Below are positions 8,718-17,753 of a DNA stretch of 64,000 nt, one piece after another. The stretch's first letter is position 1. Every line of letters begins with the position of its first letter. A program made the position numbers and the translations under genes. The notes under the pieces were generated by a model. That model was not told where the DNA came from, searched no databases, and worked only from the letters and a program-made list of their open reading frames with translations. The stretch covers positions 59,843-123,842 of the forward strand of contig CAIKRR010000036.1 of NCBI GenBank assembly GCA_903829815.1. The letters run 5' to 3'. This stretch comes from an uncultured Pseudomonadota bacterium. GTDB taxonomy: Bacteria > Pseudomonadota > Gammaproteobacteria > Burkholderiales > SG8-39.

Positions 8718-10317
8718 GATGCCCCCGGACGAGATCACTGGCGCGCTCGGCCATCATGAGCACACAGGCATTGATGTGGGCGGTCACCAGATCAGGCATC
8801 GCCGATGCATCGACCACCCGCAGTGCAGTCACCCCACGCACTCGCAGTTCGGGGTCGAGCACCGATTGAGAATCGCTACCCATCGGGCAGGTGCACGAGG
8901 GATGGTTGGCGGTAATCGCGGTACGCCTGATCCACTGCTCGATGCCGGCGCGGTCGGTCACCGTCGGATCGGGCGCGCTCTGCTCGCCGCGAAAGGGCGC
9001 CATCGCCGCCGACAGGCCCACCTCGCGCGCGCGCTCGAAACCTTCGACCAATTCGTCCATGTCGGCAGGGTCGGTGAGCGCGTTGTAGCAGATGCGCACC
9101 GGGTCATCCGGGCGCGCCGAGCGCAGCCGCACCTGGCCGCGGCTACGCGGATGCAGAAGCGTCGGCCGAATGCTGTAGGCATCAGGTTCGGGTGCACGCA
9201 CACCCGGAAACCAGAGATGGGGCGTGAGCGATGCACACCGGAACATGAACTCGATGTTGGGCACCTCGAGCCCGGGGCGCGTCTTCACGAAGCCATAGAG
9301 ATCGCTCGGCAACTCGGTAGCAGGCCCGGTGCCGGTGAGACCCGCCCGCAGCATGGCCACCACCATGCGGTCAAGACGCATGCGGCCATGGAAGGGGCCG
9401 GGCGCATGCCGGCGCCACTGCAGGAGCACTGCCGGGTGATCCTGCAGGCCCGCACCCACGGGCGCATCGACCTCGACCGGAATATCGAGCGATTGCAGGT
9501 GATCGGCCGGACCAATGCCCGAGAGCATCAGCAGTTGCGGCGTATTGAAAGCGCCAGCCGACAGGATCACCTCGGCATCGGCGTGCGAATGCTGCGTACG
9601 GCCCTGATGGCTATAGGCCACGCCCGTGGCGCGCCCGTTTTCGATGAGCACACGATGCGCGACTACGCCGGTGAGCACCTGGAGATTCGGGCGGCTCATG
9701 GCCGGGCGCAGGTAGGCACTGGCCGCCGACACCCGTCGGCCACCTTCGATGAAGTACTGCCCGCGCCCGAACCCTTCGCTGGTCTGGCCGTTATAGTCGT
9801 CATTGGGCGTGAACCCGTGCTCGAGACCAGCCGCACGCCAGGCATCGTTCAAGGGGTCGACAAAACGGCCAAGGCTTACCCCAGAGGGACCCGCATCACC
9901 GCGAAATCGATCGGCACCACCCTGCCAGCGCTCGCTGCGGCGAAAGTAGGGCAAGACCTCGTCATAAGACCAGCCGGTCGCCCCGTTGCGAGCCCAGCGA
10001 TCGTAGTCACCCCGATCGCCCCGCGAATTGTTCATCATGTTGATCACCGACGAACCACCCAGCACCTTGCCGCGGCGTGCCACCAGCACCCGACCGGCAA
10101 GCCCGGGTTCGGGTTCGGTGCGATAGCCCCAGTCGAACAGGAAGCGCTCGTGCAGCTTGCCGACGCCAAGCGGAATCTGCACATAGGGATGGCGATCGCC
10201 ACCACCACCCGCCTCGAGGAGCAGGACGCGCACGCTCGGGTCTTCAGTCAGGCGGTTGGCAAGCACACATCCGGCAGAACCTGCGCCGACAATGATGAAG
10301 TCGTATCGAGTGGTCAT
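8710..10317 (-). CDS. GMC-family FAD-dependent oxidoreductase (choline/alcohol dehydrogenase type)
   Basis: The 535-residue protein starts with the FAD-binding FIIVGAGSAGCVLANRL (G11-x-G13-x-x-G16) and has the GMC signatures GKVLGGSSVINMM and SAGAFNTPQLLMLSGIGP. Near the C-terminus it carries HPSCTCPMG with the catalytic His region and VDASAMPDLVTAHINA. The usual second active-site Asn/His position is the His in TAHINA, which is acceptable for the family. Members oxidise primary alcohols, choline or polyethylene glycols. It is transcribed first in a two-gene operon with the UbiD-like gene, so the pair may act on one pathway. It diverges from yedK, with 128 bases between the start codons. Confidence 0.9.
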   Translation of the reverse strand: MTTRYDFIIVGAGSAGCVLANRLTEDPSVRVLLLEAGGGGDRHPYVQIPLGVGKLHERFLFDWGYRTEPEPGLAGRVLVARRGKVLGGSSVINMMNNSRGDRGDYDRWARNGATGWSYDEVLPYFRRSERWQGGADRFRGDAGPSGVSLGRFVDPLNDAWRAAGLEHGFTPNDDYNGQTSEGFGRGQYFIEGGRRVSAASAYLRPAMSRPNLQVLTGVVAHRVLIENGRATGVAYSHQGRTQHSHADAEVILSAGAFNTPQLLMLSGIGPADHLQSLDIPVEVDAPVGAGLQDHPAVLLQWRRHAPGPFHGRMRLDRMVVAMLRAGLTGTGPATELPSDLYGFVKTRPGLEVPNIEFMFRCASLTPHLWFPGVRAPEPDAYSIRPTLLHPRSRGQVRLRSARPDDPVRICYNALTDPADMDELVEGFERAREVGLSAAMAPFRGEQSAPDPTVTDRAGIEQWIRRTAITANHPSCTCPMGSDSQSVLDPELRVRGVTALRVVDASAMPDLVTAHINACVLMMAERASDLVRGHHV

Positions 10318-10412
10318 GGCAGGCGTTGCCCCGGCAGGCTTGCACCGGGAGAGTCTGTGGATGAGGCGTCATCTTAGCGCAGGCGCACAGCCCCCCCTGC
10401 GCACAGGCAGGC

Positions 10413-10418
10413 TATGAT
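10413..10418 (+). promoter_or_regulatory. Probable -10 box for yedK
   Basis: TATGAT lies 27 bases before the yedK start, inside the divergent gap with the GMC gene. The flanking gctatnatcgcg pattern recurs before other plus-strand genes in this window (for example at 11234). No convincing -35 box is seen. On the other strand, TAAGAT at 10376-10371 could serve the GMC gene. Confidence 0.3.
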
Positions 10419-10445
10419 CGCGCCGCAACGAAGGGGGACCGGCCG

Positions 10446-11198
10446 ATGTGCAATCGCTATGTGTCGCCAGCGGCCGCCGATATCGAGCGTGCCTGGCAAC
10501 TCACGCCCGGCGAGGCCTGGCGTGGTGGGTCGGTGTTCCCGAACAGCGCAGGGCCTTTCGTCCGCGCCCGCAAAGGGCCCGATCGGACCGAGGGGCCTGC
10601 AGCCCGCGACTCCGGGGCGCCCCGGCAGGACAGGCGCGAACTGGTGGTCGGTCGCTGGGGTCTGATACCCGACTTCGCGAAGACAGCGCAGATCAGCTGG
10701 TCGACCAACAACGCGCGCAGCGAAGAGATGGCCAGCAAGGCCACTTACAAGACACCGTGGCGGCAGGCGCAGCGCTGCATCATCCCGGCGCTGTCCTTTG
10801 ACGAACCCAACTGGGAAACCGGGCGTAACCTCTGGTGGACCTTTCGTCGCACCGACGGTGCGCTCTGGGCATTGGCCGGCTTGTGGAACACCTGGACCGA
10901 TCGGGCCTCGGGCGAGGCGGTCGAGTCGTACACGATGTGCACGATCAACGCCGACGCCCACCCGCTGATGTCCCGCATGCACAAGCCCGACCCGGCGCTC
11001 GCGCCCGATGCACAGGACAAGCGGTCGGTGGTGGTTATCGAAGCCGATGACATCGACACCTGGCTCCATGGCAGCGAGCAAGAGGCACGCGCGCTGTTGC
11101 GACTGTCAGCGGCAGGCATCTTCGATGCCGCACCCGCAGCCGACATGAGCACACCGAGGAGCAAACCCCGCTCAAGCACGGGCCGGCTGTTCGACTAG
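10446..11198 (+). CDS. yedK: SRAP-family DNA-abasic-site crosslinking protein (YedK/HMCES type)
   Basis: The 250-residue protein begins MCNRY, so the mature N-terminus would be the catalytic Cys2 that forms a thiazolidine with abasic sites in single-stranded DNA. Other family landmarks are GRWGLIPDF, NNARSE, RCIIPALSFDE (active-site Glu) and TINADAHPLMSRM (active-site His). It is a housekeeping genome-maintenance protein unrelated to the surrounding catabolic genes. The usual GFYEW is replaced by LSFDEPNW and the usual HxRMP by HPLMSRM, so it is a divergent member. It has its own promoter-like box. Confidence 0.9.
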   Translation: MCNRYVSPAAADIERAWQLTPGEAWRGGSVFPNSAGPFVRARKGPDRTEGPAARDSGAPRQDRRELVVGRWGLIPDFAKTAQISWSTNNARSEEMASKATYKTPWRQAQRCIIPALSFDEPNWETGRNLWWTFRRTDGALWALAGLWNTWTDRASGEAVESYTMCTINADAHPLMSRMHKPDPALAPDAQDKRSVVVIEADDIDTWLHGSEQEARALLRLSAAGIFDAAPAADMSTPRSKPRSSTGRLFD

Positions 11199-11233
11199 GC
11201 CAGCAGCGGCCACGCGCAGCGCCCAGCCGGGGC

Positions 11234-11239
11234 TATCAT
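11234..11239 (+). promoter_or_regulatory. Probable -10 box for the 11263 Bug gene
   Basis: TATCAT sits 23 bases before the ATG, followed by a strong AGGAGGG Shine-Dalgarno. The local context ggctatcatcgcgcg closely resembles the yedK box 0.8 kb upstream. Confidence 0.3.
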
Positions 11240-11262
11240 CGCGCGACAGGAGGGACAGGACG

Positions 11263-12252
11263 ATGAGCACGATTCAATCAACGATGGTCAGAGCCATCGG
11301 GCTGCCCGCAGCGCTGGTCATGCTGTTGTTGGCAGCCATGTCGGGCGCAAACGCCCAGTACCCGAGCCGTCCGATCCGGCTCATGATCATGACCCAGCCC
11401 GGGGGTGCCCCGGACATCATCGGCCGGCTGCTGGCTACCCGCTTCACCGAACGGTTCGGCCAGCCGGTGGTGGTCGAGAACCGGGCCGGCTCGAACGGCA
11501 ATCTGGCGGGTGAAGCGGTTGCCAAGGCACCGGCCGATGGCTATACGCTGCTGATGGCCCACGATGCCCTCTTCTCGATCAGCCCGCACATCTACCCGCA
11601 GATGGGCTTTGACCCCAATCGCGATCTGGTGCCGGTGGCGAGCATCGCCATCCAGGACTTCGTGTTTGCAGTCAATCCGTCACTGCCCGTGAAGAGTCTC
11701 GCAGAATTCATCGAGTTTGCCCGCAAGGCGCGCCCGCCACTGGCCTATGCCTCGGCCGGCAGTGGCACCCAGCAGCATCTGGCCATGGAACTCTTCAAGT
11801 CGCGCAGCGGCCTCGACATGACCCATGTGCCTTACAAGGGCGGCGCCGGAGCGGCCACCGCCATGGTGGCGGGCGATACGCTGGTCACGATCGGCGGCAG
11901 CACGCTCGAACCCCAGATACGGGCTGGTCGCCTGAGAGCCCTCGCCACCACCGGCCCCGATCGCGCCGAGAACTATCCGGGTCTGCCTGCGGTCGCCGAA
12001 ACCTATCCGGGCTACGCCGTGTCGGTGTGGATCGGGCTCTTTGCGCCCACCGGCACCCCGGCCGATACCATCACACGTCTCAGGGGCGAGATCGAACGGT
12101 TTCTCGCCGACTCGACAAGCCGGCAGCGCCTCTACAGCGGCGGGGGCATGGTGCCGCACATGCTCGCACCCGACGCCCTCGCCGCCTCGATGCGACGCGA
12201 CTTCGACACCTATGGCAAGCTCATCCGCTCGATAGACCTCAAGGCCGACTGA
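11263..12252 (+). CDS. Bug/TctC-family periplasmic binding protein
   Basis: 329 residues with a 31-residue signal peptide ending in SGANAQ. Landmarks are YPSRPIRLMIMTQPGGAPD, VVENRAGSNGNLAGEAVAKA, SAGSGTQQHLAMELF and HVPYKGGAGAATAMVAG. The first ligand loop reads TQPGGAPD where paralogues have PPGG or APGG. AGGAGGG lies 9 bases before the ATG. The stop overlaps the start of a second, clearly different Bug gene (TGATG), so two receptors are made from one transcript. By eye they are only around 40% alike, so this is not a recent duplication. Confidence 0.9.
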   Translation: MSTIQSTMVRAIGLPAALVMLLLAAMSGANAQYPSRPIRLMIMTQPGGAPDIIGRLLATRFTERFGQPVVVENRAGSNGNLAGEAVAKAPADGYTLLMAHDALFSISPHIYPQMGFDPNRDLVPVASIAIQDFVFAVNPSLPVKSLAEFIEFARKARPPLAYASAGSGTQQHLAMELFKSRSGLDMTHVPYKGGAGAATAMVAGDTLVTIGGSTLEPQIRAGRLRALATTGPDRAENYPGLPAVAETYPGYAVSVWIGLFAPTGTPADTITRLRGEIERFLADSTSRQRLYSGGGMVPHMLAPDALAASMRRDFDTYGKLIRSIDLKAD

Positions 12253-13256
12253 TGGATACCAAGGTCCTGTTTCTGGCAATGATGACGGCCATTGCGCTGG
12301 GTGCCGGCAGCAGTCACGCACAAACCGACGCGAAGTCCGACGCCCGATCCGACGTCAGTGCCTGGCCCTCTCGGCCCATCCGCGTCATCGTGCCCTTTCC
12401 ACCCGGTGGCAGCGTCGATACGGTGGCGCGCCTGCTCGCGCCGCGCCTTGCCGACACCCTGGGCCAACAGGTGGTGGTGGAGAATCGCGGCGGCGCCTCG
12501 GGCAATATCGGTACCGAACAGGTGGTGCGCGCCACGCCCGACGGTTACACGCTCCTCGTGCACACGATTCCGCTGGTCGCCAACACTTTTCTGTACGCGA
12601 AAGTGCCGTTCGACCCGCTCACCGATCTGGTGCCCGTGACGATGATCTCGGCAGCACCCACCGTGGTGGCGATTCACCCGTCGGTGGCGGCACGCTCGGT
12701 GCGCGAACTCATCGCGCTCGCGCGGTCGCGCCCGGGCGATCTGAACTTTGCCACTGCGGGGGCTGCCACCAATCCGCATATCGCGGCCGAACTCTTCAAC
12801 TACCTGGCCGGCACCAATATGGTGGCGGTGCACTTCAAGGGTGGCGGACCCGGCCTGCTGGCCACCCTCTCGGGTGACACCCAGATCGTGTTTGCCGGCA
12901 TCTCGGAAGCCGCGCCCCACATGCCGACCGGCAAGCTGCGGGTGCTCGCCATCACGAGCGCGAAGCGCTCACCGGGCTACCCCGACCTGCCCACGGTGGC
13001 TGAGTCGGGGCTGCCTGGCTACGAATTCGTCACCTGGCACGGCATGCTGGCGCCGCGGGGCACGCCCCAGGCGGTCGTGCATCTGCTCGCCGAACGGGTG
13101 CGGCGAGCCCTGGGCGGTGCCGAGGTCGGTCGCATCTTTCAGCAAAACGGCATCGACATCGTGGCCAACAGCCCCGAGGAGTTCGGCGCGCGACTCAAGG
13201 ACGAATCGGCCAAGTGGGGCCGCGTCATCCGCGAGCGCGGCATGCGCATGGACTAG
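12252..13256 (+). CDS. Bug/TctC-family periplasmic binding protein, second of a coupled pair
   Basis: 334 residues. The ATG at 12252 overlaps the preceding stop (TGATG), which decides the start over longer frames. The signal peptide VLFLAMMTAIALGAGSSHAQ is followed by a polar, Asp/Ser-rich spacer and then WPSRPIRVIVPFPPGGSVD. Also present are VVENRGGASGNIGTEQVVRATPDG and AGAATNPHIAAELF. The third motif is HFKGGGPG instead of the usual HVPYKG, a change in a ligand-proximal segment. It is convergent with a BKACE gene 9 bases away. Confidence 0.9.
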   Translation: MDTKVLFLAMMTAIALGAGSSHAQTDAKSDARSDVSAWPSRPIRVIVPFPPGGSVDTVARLLAPRLADTLGQQVVVENRGGASGNIGTEQVVRATPDGYTLLVHTIPLVANTFLYAKVPFDPLTDLVPVTMISAAPTVVAIHPSVAARSVRELIALARSRPGDLNFATAGAATNPHIAAELFNYLAGTNMVAVHFKGGGPGLLATLSGDTQIVFAGISEAAPHMPTGKLRVLAITSAKRSPGYPDLPTVAESGLPGYEFVTWHGMLAPRGTPQAVVHLLAERVRRALGGAEVGRIFQQNGIDIVANSPEEFGARLKDESAKWGRVIRERGMRMD

Positions 13257-13265
13257 CCAGCGCGC

Positions 13266-14156
13266 TCACGCCAGGCCGAAGATCTCGCGGGCATCCTCGA
13301 CACTGGCCACCTCGCGCCCCAGGGCGCGCGCGATCTGCGCCGTGGCATGCACCAGTTCGTGGTTGTGTCGGGCCGGTTTGCCATCGGGCAGGTAGATGTT
13401 GTCCTCGAACCCCACCCGCACGATGTCGCAACCCATGGCCATGCCCAGCGTGTTCATCGGGAACTGATCACGGTCGGTGGCCAGCACCGCCCAGCGTGCC
13501 TGGGGAAAGAGCCGACGGCCCTCTTCCTGGGCAAACACCAGATGACGTGCGGTGGCCGGCATGGCCCCGAAGCCCATGCAGTAATCGAGCCAGAACCGGG
13601 TGCTGTGCCGATCGAAGATCCCCTCCTCGGCCAGACGCAGCGCGTTGTTCAGAAACCCGGTATCGGCAATCTCCATCTCCCAGGGCAGACCGCGCGCCAC
13701 GATGGCCGCGATGTTCCGGCGCAGGAAGGCGGGCGTGTTGTGGTACGTGGCATCGGCCTTGTAGGCGCTGCTGCCACCCGGGCGCCAGATGTCCCAGCTG
13801 CCGGGCGGGATCGTGGCGAGATCCTGCGGCGGATCGATCGCAAGCAGCCCCAGGCGCTCATCGACGCCGGGACGGACCTCGGCACCGGTGATGCCGATGC
13901 CGGTGGTGGTCTGGATCAGCATATCGCTCTGGCTGCGGATGCGCCGGATGATGTCACCGAAGATGGCCGGATCGGCGCTCGCCTGACGGCTCACCGGGTC
14001 ACGGGCATGGATGTGCACGACCGATGCGCCCGCCTCGCGACAGAGTGCCGCCTCGGCGGCGATGTCGGCCGGGCTGAGCGGCACGATGGCCCCTTCGCGG
14101 TCCATGGCATTGCCGCCTGTGGGTGCAACCAGAATCACCAGCTTGTTGGGGGTCAT
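13266..14156 (-). CDS. Beta-keto acid cleavage enzyme (BKACE, DUF849)
   Basis: The 296-residue TIM-barrel protein belongs to the Kce/BKACE family, which condenses a beta-keto acid with acetyl-CoA and splits it into acetoacetate and a new acyl-CoA. The zinc ligands are all present: H48 and H50 in VVHIHARDP and E251 in VRVGFEDN. The N-terminal VILVAPTGG is the family opening. The BKACE family has many subtypes and the substrate cannot be read from these motifs. It follows the molybdenum hydroxylase gene on the same strand after 72 bases, so the two are likely co-transcribed. Confidence 0.9.
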   Translation of the reverse strand: MTPNKLVILVAPTGGNAMDREGAIVPLSPADIAAEAALCREAGASVVHIHARDPVSRQASADPAIFGDIIRRIRSQSDMLIQTTTGIGITGAEVRPGVDERLGLLAIDPPQDLATIPPGSWDIWRPGGSSAYKADATYHNTPAFLRRNIAAIVARGLPWEMEIADTGFLNNALRLAEEGIFDRHSTRFWLDYCMGFGAMPATARHLVFAQEEGRRLFPQARWAVLATDRDQFPMNTLGMAMGCDIVRVGFEDNIYLPDGKPARHNHELVHATAQIARALGREVASVEDAREIFGLA

Positions 14157-14228
14157 CGAGTGTCTCCATCCGTATGTGTTCTTGTGTGACTGTGATTTCC
14201 AACTCGAGGCGGGCGCTTGGCCAGTGCC

Positions 14229-16589
14229 TCAGTGCTGCGCGCGCGCAGCCGCCTTGATCGCCCGCCAGACCCGCTCAGGCGTCGCCGGCATCTGCAGGTC
14301 GGTGACCCCGAGCGGCGCCAGCGCATCGAGGATCGCCTCGATGAGGGCGGGCGGTGCCGGTATCGTGCCCGCCTCGCCGACGCCCTTCACCCCGAGCGGG
14401 TTCGAGGTACTGGGAATCTCGAGAAACTCGCACCGGAACGAGGGCAGGTCATCGGCCCGTGGCATGCAGTAATCGGTGAAGGTTCCCGAGAGCAGTTGCC
14501 CGGTGGCCGGTTCATAAATGATGTGTTCCATCAGGGCTTGCCCCACGCCTTGGGCCACACCGCCATGCACCTGCCCCTCGCAGATCATCGGATTGATGAC
14601 ACGACCCAAGTCGTCAACGGCGGTATAACGGACGAGCCGCACGACGCCCGTCTCGGGGTCGACCTGCACCTCGCAGGCATGGCAGCCATTGGGATGATTC
14701 TGGCCGTCGCTTGAATACATGGCAGTGGCTTCCAGGCCCTGTGCCAGTTCGACCGGCACATCGCGCGGCCGAAAGCAGGCCTTGGCAACCTCGGTGAGTG
14801 CGATGCGCCGATCGGTGCCCGCGACCCGGAATGCACCGGCCTCGAACTGCAGGTCGCTCGCGGACGCCTCGAGCAGATGGGCGGCCATGGGCCGTGCCTT
14901 GTCGATGATGGCATCAGCCGCCTTGCGCAAGGCGCCGCTGGCGGCCATCGAACTGCGCGCCGCATAGGTACCGCGGCCGAAGGCGACCTGATCCGTGTCG
15001 CCCTGGCGAAACTGGATCTGCTCGAAGGGCACGCCGAGCCATTGGGCAACGAGTTGCGCAAAAGTCGTGGCATGACCCTGTCCGTGCGAATGGGTACCCG
15101 CCAGAATGCAGACGCTGCCGGTGGGGTCGAAGCGCAGTTCCATCCGTTCGTTGAAGCGCCCGCCCGCCTCGATGTAGCTCGCAAGGGCGCGTCCGCGCAG
15201 GTAGCCGGCCTCACGATCGGCCGCGCGTCTGAACTCGAAGCCTGCCCAGTCGGCGGCCTCGACACACCGATCGAGCACGGCCTCGAAGTCGCCGGTGTCA
15301 TACAAAAGACCGGTGGCGCTTCGGTAAGGCATGGCTGCCGCGGCCACCAGATTGCGCCGGCGCAGCGCGACCGGATCGGCCGAGAGCTGACGCGCTGCCT
15401 GCGCCACCAGTCGTTCGATGAGAAGCGTGGCCTCCGGGCGTCCCGCACCCCGGTAGGCCGAGGTGGGCGAGGCGTTGGTGAAGACACCGTGCCCGATGAC
15501 ATCGATGGCCTGCAGGTCATAGACGTTGGGCAGCATTTTCATCGAATAATCGACCGGCGTCACCGCGCCGTGAAAGGCATAGGCACCGATGCCATGCCAA
15601 CCGCGGGCCCGCAGCCCGAGAAATCGACCGTCGTCGGCCAGCGCCAACTGGCCCTCCACCACCTGATCACGCCCATGGTTGTCACCGAGCAGCGATTCGG
15701 AGCGCGTCGCCACCCACTTCACCGGCCGACCACAGCGACGCGCCGCCCACAGTACGAGTGCATCTTCCATGTAGGGGTGAATCTTCACGCCAAAACCCCC
15801 CCCCACATCGAGCGAAATCACGCGCAAGGCGTGCTCGGGGATGTGCAGCACGTCACGTGCAAGGATGCCCCGCGCACTGTGCGGCGCCTGGGAGGTGGCG
15901 TGCAGGGTGTAGCGCGCCTCGGCCGGATCGTATTCGCCGATCGCCCCGCGCGGCTCGATCGGATTGGCCGAGATGCGATTGTTGACCAGACGCAGCGATA
16001 CGACGGCATGCGCCGCCGCGAAGGCGGCATCGGTGCGGGCTGCATCGCCAAAGCCGATGCGAAACGACACGTTGTCGGCACACCCCTCCCACAGGCGCGG
16101 CGCATCGGCAAGCACCGCAGCGTCGGGACTCACGACCACCGGCAAGGGGTCATAGTCGACCCGAATCTGTTCGGCCGCATCGCGCGCCATCGCGATGGTC
16201 TCGGCCACGACCATCGCCACCCGATCGCCGACACAACGCACCCGGTCATGCACCAGCAAGGGTCGCAAGGTGCGAAAGCCGGCTGGCCCACCCCGTTCAT
16301 CACCGATGTAGATCGTGGGGAAGGCACCGATGCCATCAGCGAGCAGGTCGGCGCCAGTAAGCACACACAACACACCCGGCATCGACTGCGCTCGAGCCAC
16401 ATCGATACGAAGGATGCGAGCGTGGGCCTGGTCGGCGAGCACGAGCGCTGCATGCGCCTGATGCGGCAGTTCGATGTCGTCGAGATAACGGCCACGGCCT
16501 GTCAGGAAACGTCGGTCTTCGGACCGCAGCACCGGGCATCCGACCCCATGGGTCACTGCTGCATCTGCCGCACCGTCACTTGCCGTCAC
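14229..16589 (-). CDS. Xanthine dehydrogenase-family molybdopterin-binding (large) subunit, orphan
   Basis: The 786-residue protein is a complete molybdenum hydroxylase large subunit (CoxL/aldehyde oxidase type). It has the N-terminal GRGRYLDDI domain, GGGFGVKIHPYMED near 263-276, the active-site loop AYRGAGRPE at 378-386 and the catalytic glutamate E739 in GVGEAGTIPAPP. AYRGAGR resembles form II CO-dehydrogenase-like proteins and lacks the Cys needed for the CO dehydrogenase Mo-Cu site. The start is GTG. The partner FAD (CoxM) and [2Fe-2S] (CoxS) subunits are absent nearby, so electron transfer must rely on genes elsewhere. BKACE lies downstream, suggesting hydroxylation of a carboxylic or aromatic substrate. 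Confidence 0.9.
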   Translation of the reverse strand: MTASDGAADAAVTHGVGCPVLRSEDRRFLTGRGRYLDDIELPHQAHAALVLADQAHARILRIDVARAQSMPGVLCVLTGADLLADGIGAFPTIYIGDERGGPAGFRTLRPLLVHDRVRCVGDRVAMVVAETIAMARDAAEQIRVDYDPLPVVVSPDAAVLADAPRLWEGCADNVSFRIGFGDAARTDAAFAAAHAVVSLRLVNNRISANPIEPRGAIGEYDPAEARYTLHATSQAPHSARGILARDVLHIPEHALRVISLDVGGGFGVKIHPYMEDALVLWAARRCGRPVKWVATRSESLLGDNHGRDQVVEGQLALADDGRFLGLRARGWHGIGAYAFHGAVTPVDYSMKMLPNVYDLQAIDVIGHGVFTNASPTSAYRGAGRPEATLLIERLVAQAARQLSADPVALRRRNLVAAAAMPYRSATGLLYDTGDFEAVLDRCVEAADWAGFEFRRAADREAGYLRGRALASYIEAGGRFNERMELRFDPTGSVCILAGTHSHGQGHATTFAQLVAQWLGVPFEQIQFRQGDTDQVAFGRGTYAARSSMAASGALRKAADAIIDKARPMAAHLLEASASDLQFEAGAFRVAGTDRRIALTEVAKACFRPRDVPVELAQGLEATAMYSSDGQNHPNGCHACEVQVDPETGVVRLVRYTAVDDLGRVINPMICEGQVHGGVAQGVGQALMEHIIYEPATGQLLSGTFTDYCMPRADDLPSFRCEFLEIPSTSNPLGVKGVGEAGTIPAPPALIEAILDALAPLGVTDLQMPATPERVWRAIKAAARAQH

Positions 16590-16633
16590 TGGTCGTCCCC
16601 GGAGAGCGGTTCATCGGTGCCGCCACATGACCT

Positions 16634-16640
16634 ATTATAG
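16634..16640. promoter_or_regulatory. Overlapping divergent -10 boxes
   Basis: On the minus strand a perfect TATAAT (16640-16635) points to the molybdenum hydroxylase gene 46 bases away. On the plus strand TATTAT (16634-16639) points to the Bug gene at 16713. The two boxes share bases, so the two promoters would be mutually exclusive. No good -35 box is visible for either. Confidence 0.35.
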
Positions 16641-16712
16641 GGACATTAGGCATCCAGTCCGGATGCACGAGCGGGGCGCTGCGACAACCACCCCGCCTAT
16701 CGGAGATGCACG

Positions 16713-17678
16713 ATGAAATGGGTCATTGCCCCCTTGCTGTCAGTCGGTCTGCTGACGACCACCCATGCCCAGGCGCAGGAGCGCTATCCGACCAAGCCCG
16801 TCACCATCGTGGTGCCTTACGCAACGGGCACGACAACCGATCTCATCGCCCGCGCATTCGCGCCTCGCCTGGGAGAGATCCTTGCGGGTACCGTTGTGGT
16901 TCAGAACCGACCCGGTGCCGGTGGCACCATTGCCACGCAGTCGGTGGCAACGGCAACGCCTGATGGCTACACACTGCTCATGGCCAATTCGACGCACGCC
17001 ATCAACCCCGCGCTTTACACATCGCTCGCCTATGACAGTCGGCGCGACTTCGCCGGGGTGGCCCTGGTTGCCGAATCAGCCTATCTCATCGTGGCCAGTC
17101 CCCAGGCCGGTGCGAAAACCTTGCGCGAATTCATCACGATGGCCCGTCAGGCGCCCGGACGCCTGAACTACGCATCCGCCGGCATCGGTACGTCGACCCA
17201 CCTGGCCGCTGCGTACTTCAGCAGCCTGGCTGGTATCGACCTTCGCCACGTCCCCTACAAGAATTCGTCAGACTACATCTCCGACATGCTGGGCGGGCGG
17301 GTCGAAGTGAGCTTCGTGCCCACCGCATTCCTGCTCACCCACATCAAGTCCGGCAAGCTGCTCGCACTGGGTGTCTCGACCCGCGAATCGATGCACAGCC
17401 CGGTCGAGGTACCGAGCACGCGCGAAGCCGCGGGCATCGATTACGAGTACACCGCCTGGTTCGGACTGCTGGCCCCGTCACGGGTATCCCCGACGATCCT
17501 CACCCAGCTCAGTCGGGCCGTGCGTCAGGCCCAGGAGCACCCGGACATCCGGACCGAATTTGCCAAGCTCGGCCTGTCGTCACGCGATGTGCCCCTGGCC
17601 GAGTTCGATGCCTATGTACGTGCCGACATGGACAAGCTCGGCCCCTTCGTGAAAGCCAGTGGCGCGCGGGCCGAGTAG
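16713..17678 (+). CDS. Bug/TctC-family periplasmic binding protein
   Basis: 321 residues, with the compact signal peptide MKWVIAPLLSVGLLTTTHAQA. Landmarks are YPTKPVTIVVPYATGTTTD (the PGG loop is replaced by ATGT), VVQNRPGAGGTIATQSVATATPDG, SAGIGTSTHLAAAYF and HVPYKNSSDYISDMLGG. The terminal segment is SGARAE. A GGAG Shine-Dalgarno precedes the ATG. It faces the molybdenum hydroxylase operon divergently, so receptor and enzymes may respond to the same compound. An HbpS-like gene follows within 75 bases. Confidence 0.9.
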   Translation: MKWVIAPLLSVGLLTTTHAQAQERYPTKPVTIVVPYATGTTTDLIARAFAPRLGEILAGTVVVQNRPGAGGTIATQSVATATPDGYTLLMANSTHAINPALYTSLAYDSRRDFAGVALVAESAYLIVASPQAGAKTLREFITMARQAPGRLNYASAGIGTSTHLAAAYFSSLAGIDLRHVPYKNSSDYISDMLGGRVEVSFVPTAFLLTHIKSGKLLALGVSTRESMHSPVEVPSTREAAGIDYEYTAWFGLLAPSRVSPTILTQLSRAVRQAQEHPDIRTEFAKLGLSSRDVPLAEFDAYVRADMDKLGPFVKASGARAE

Positions 17679-17753
17679 TAGCCCCAACCGCTACACGGCA
17701 GCACCGGTTCGGAGACAATGTCGGTCTCACGAACCCTTGCGGAATGCCCTGCC

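Noticed and set aside
8716..10377. A plus-strand open frame of 553 codons opposite the GMC oxidoreductase.
   Set aside because: The GMC gene on the other strand has full FAD and catalytic motifs; the antisense product has none.
11263..13256. The two adjacent Bug genes as a recent tandem duplication.
   Set aside because: Their loops and signal peptides differ (TQPGG versus PPGG; HVPYKG versus HFKGGG) and they look only about 40% alike by eye.
14877..16640. A plus-strand open frame of 587 codons opposite the molybdenum hydroxylase.
   Set aside because: Its product has no known motif and its composition is that of a GC-driven shadow frame.
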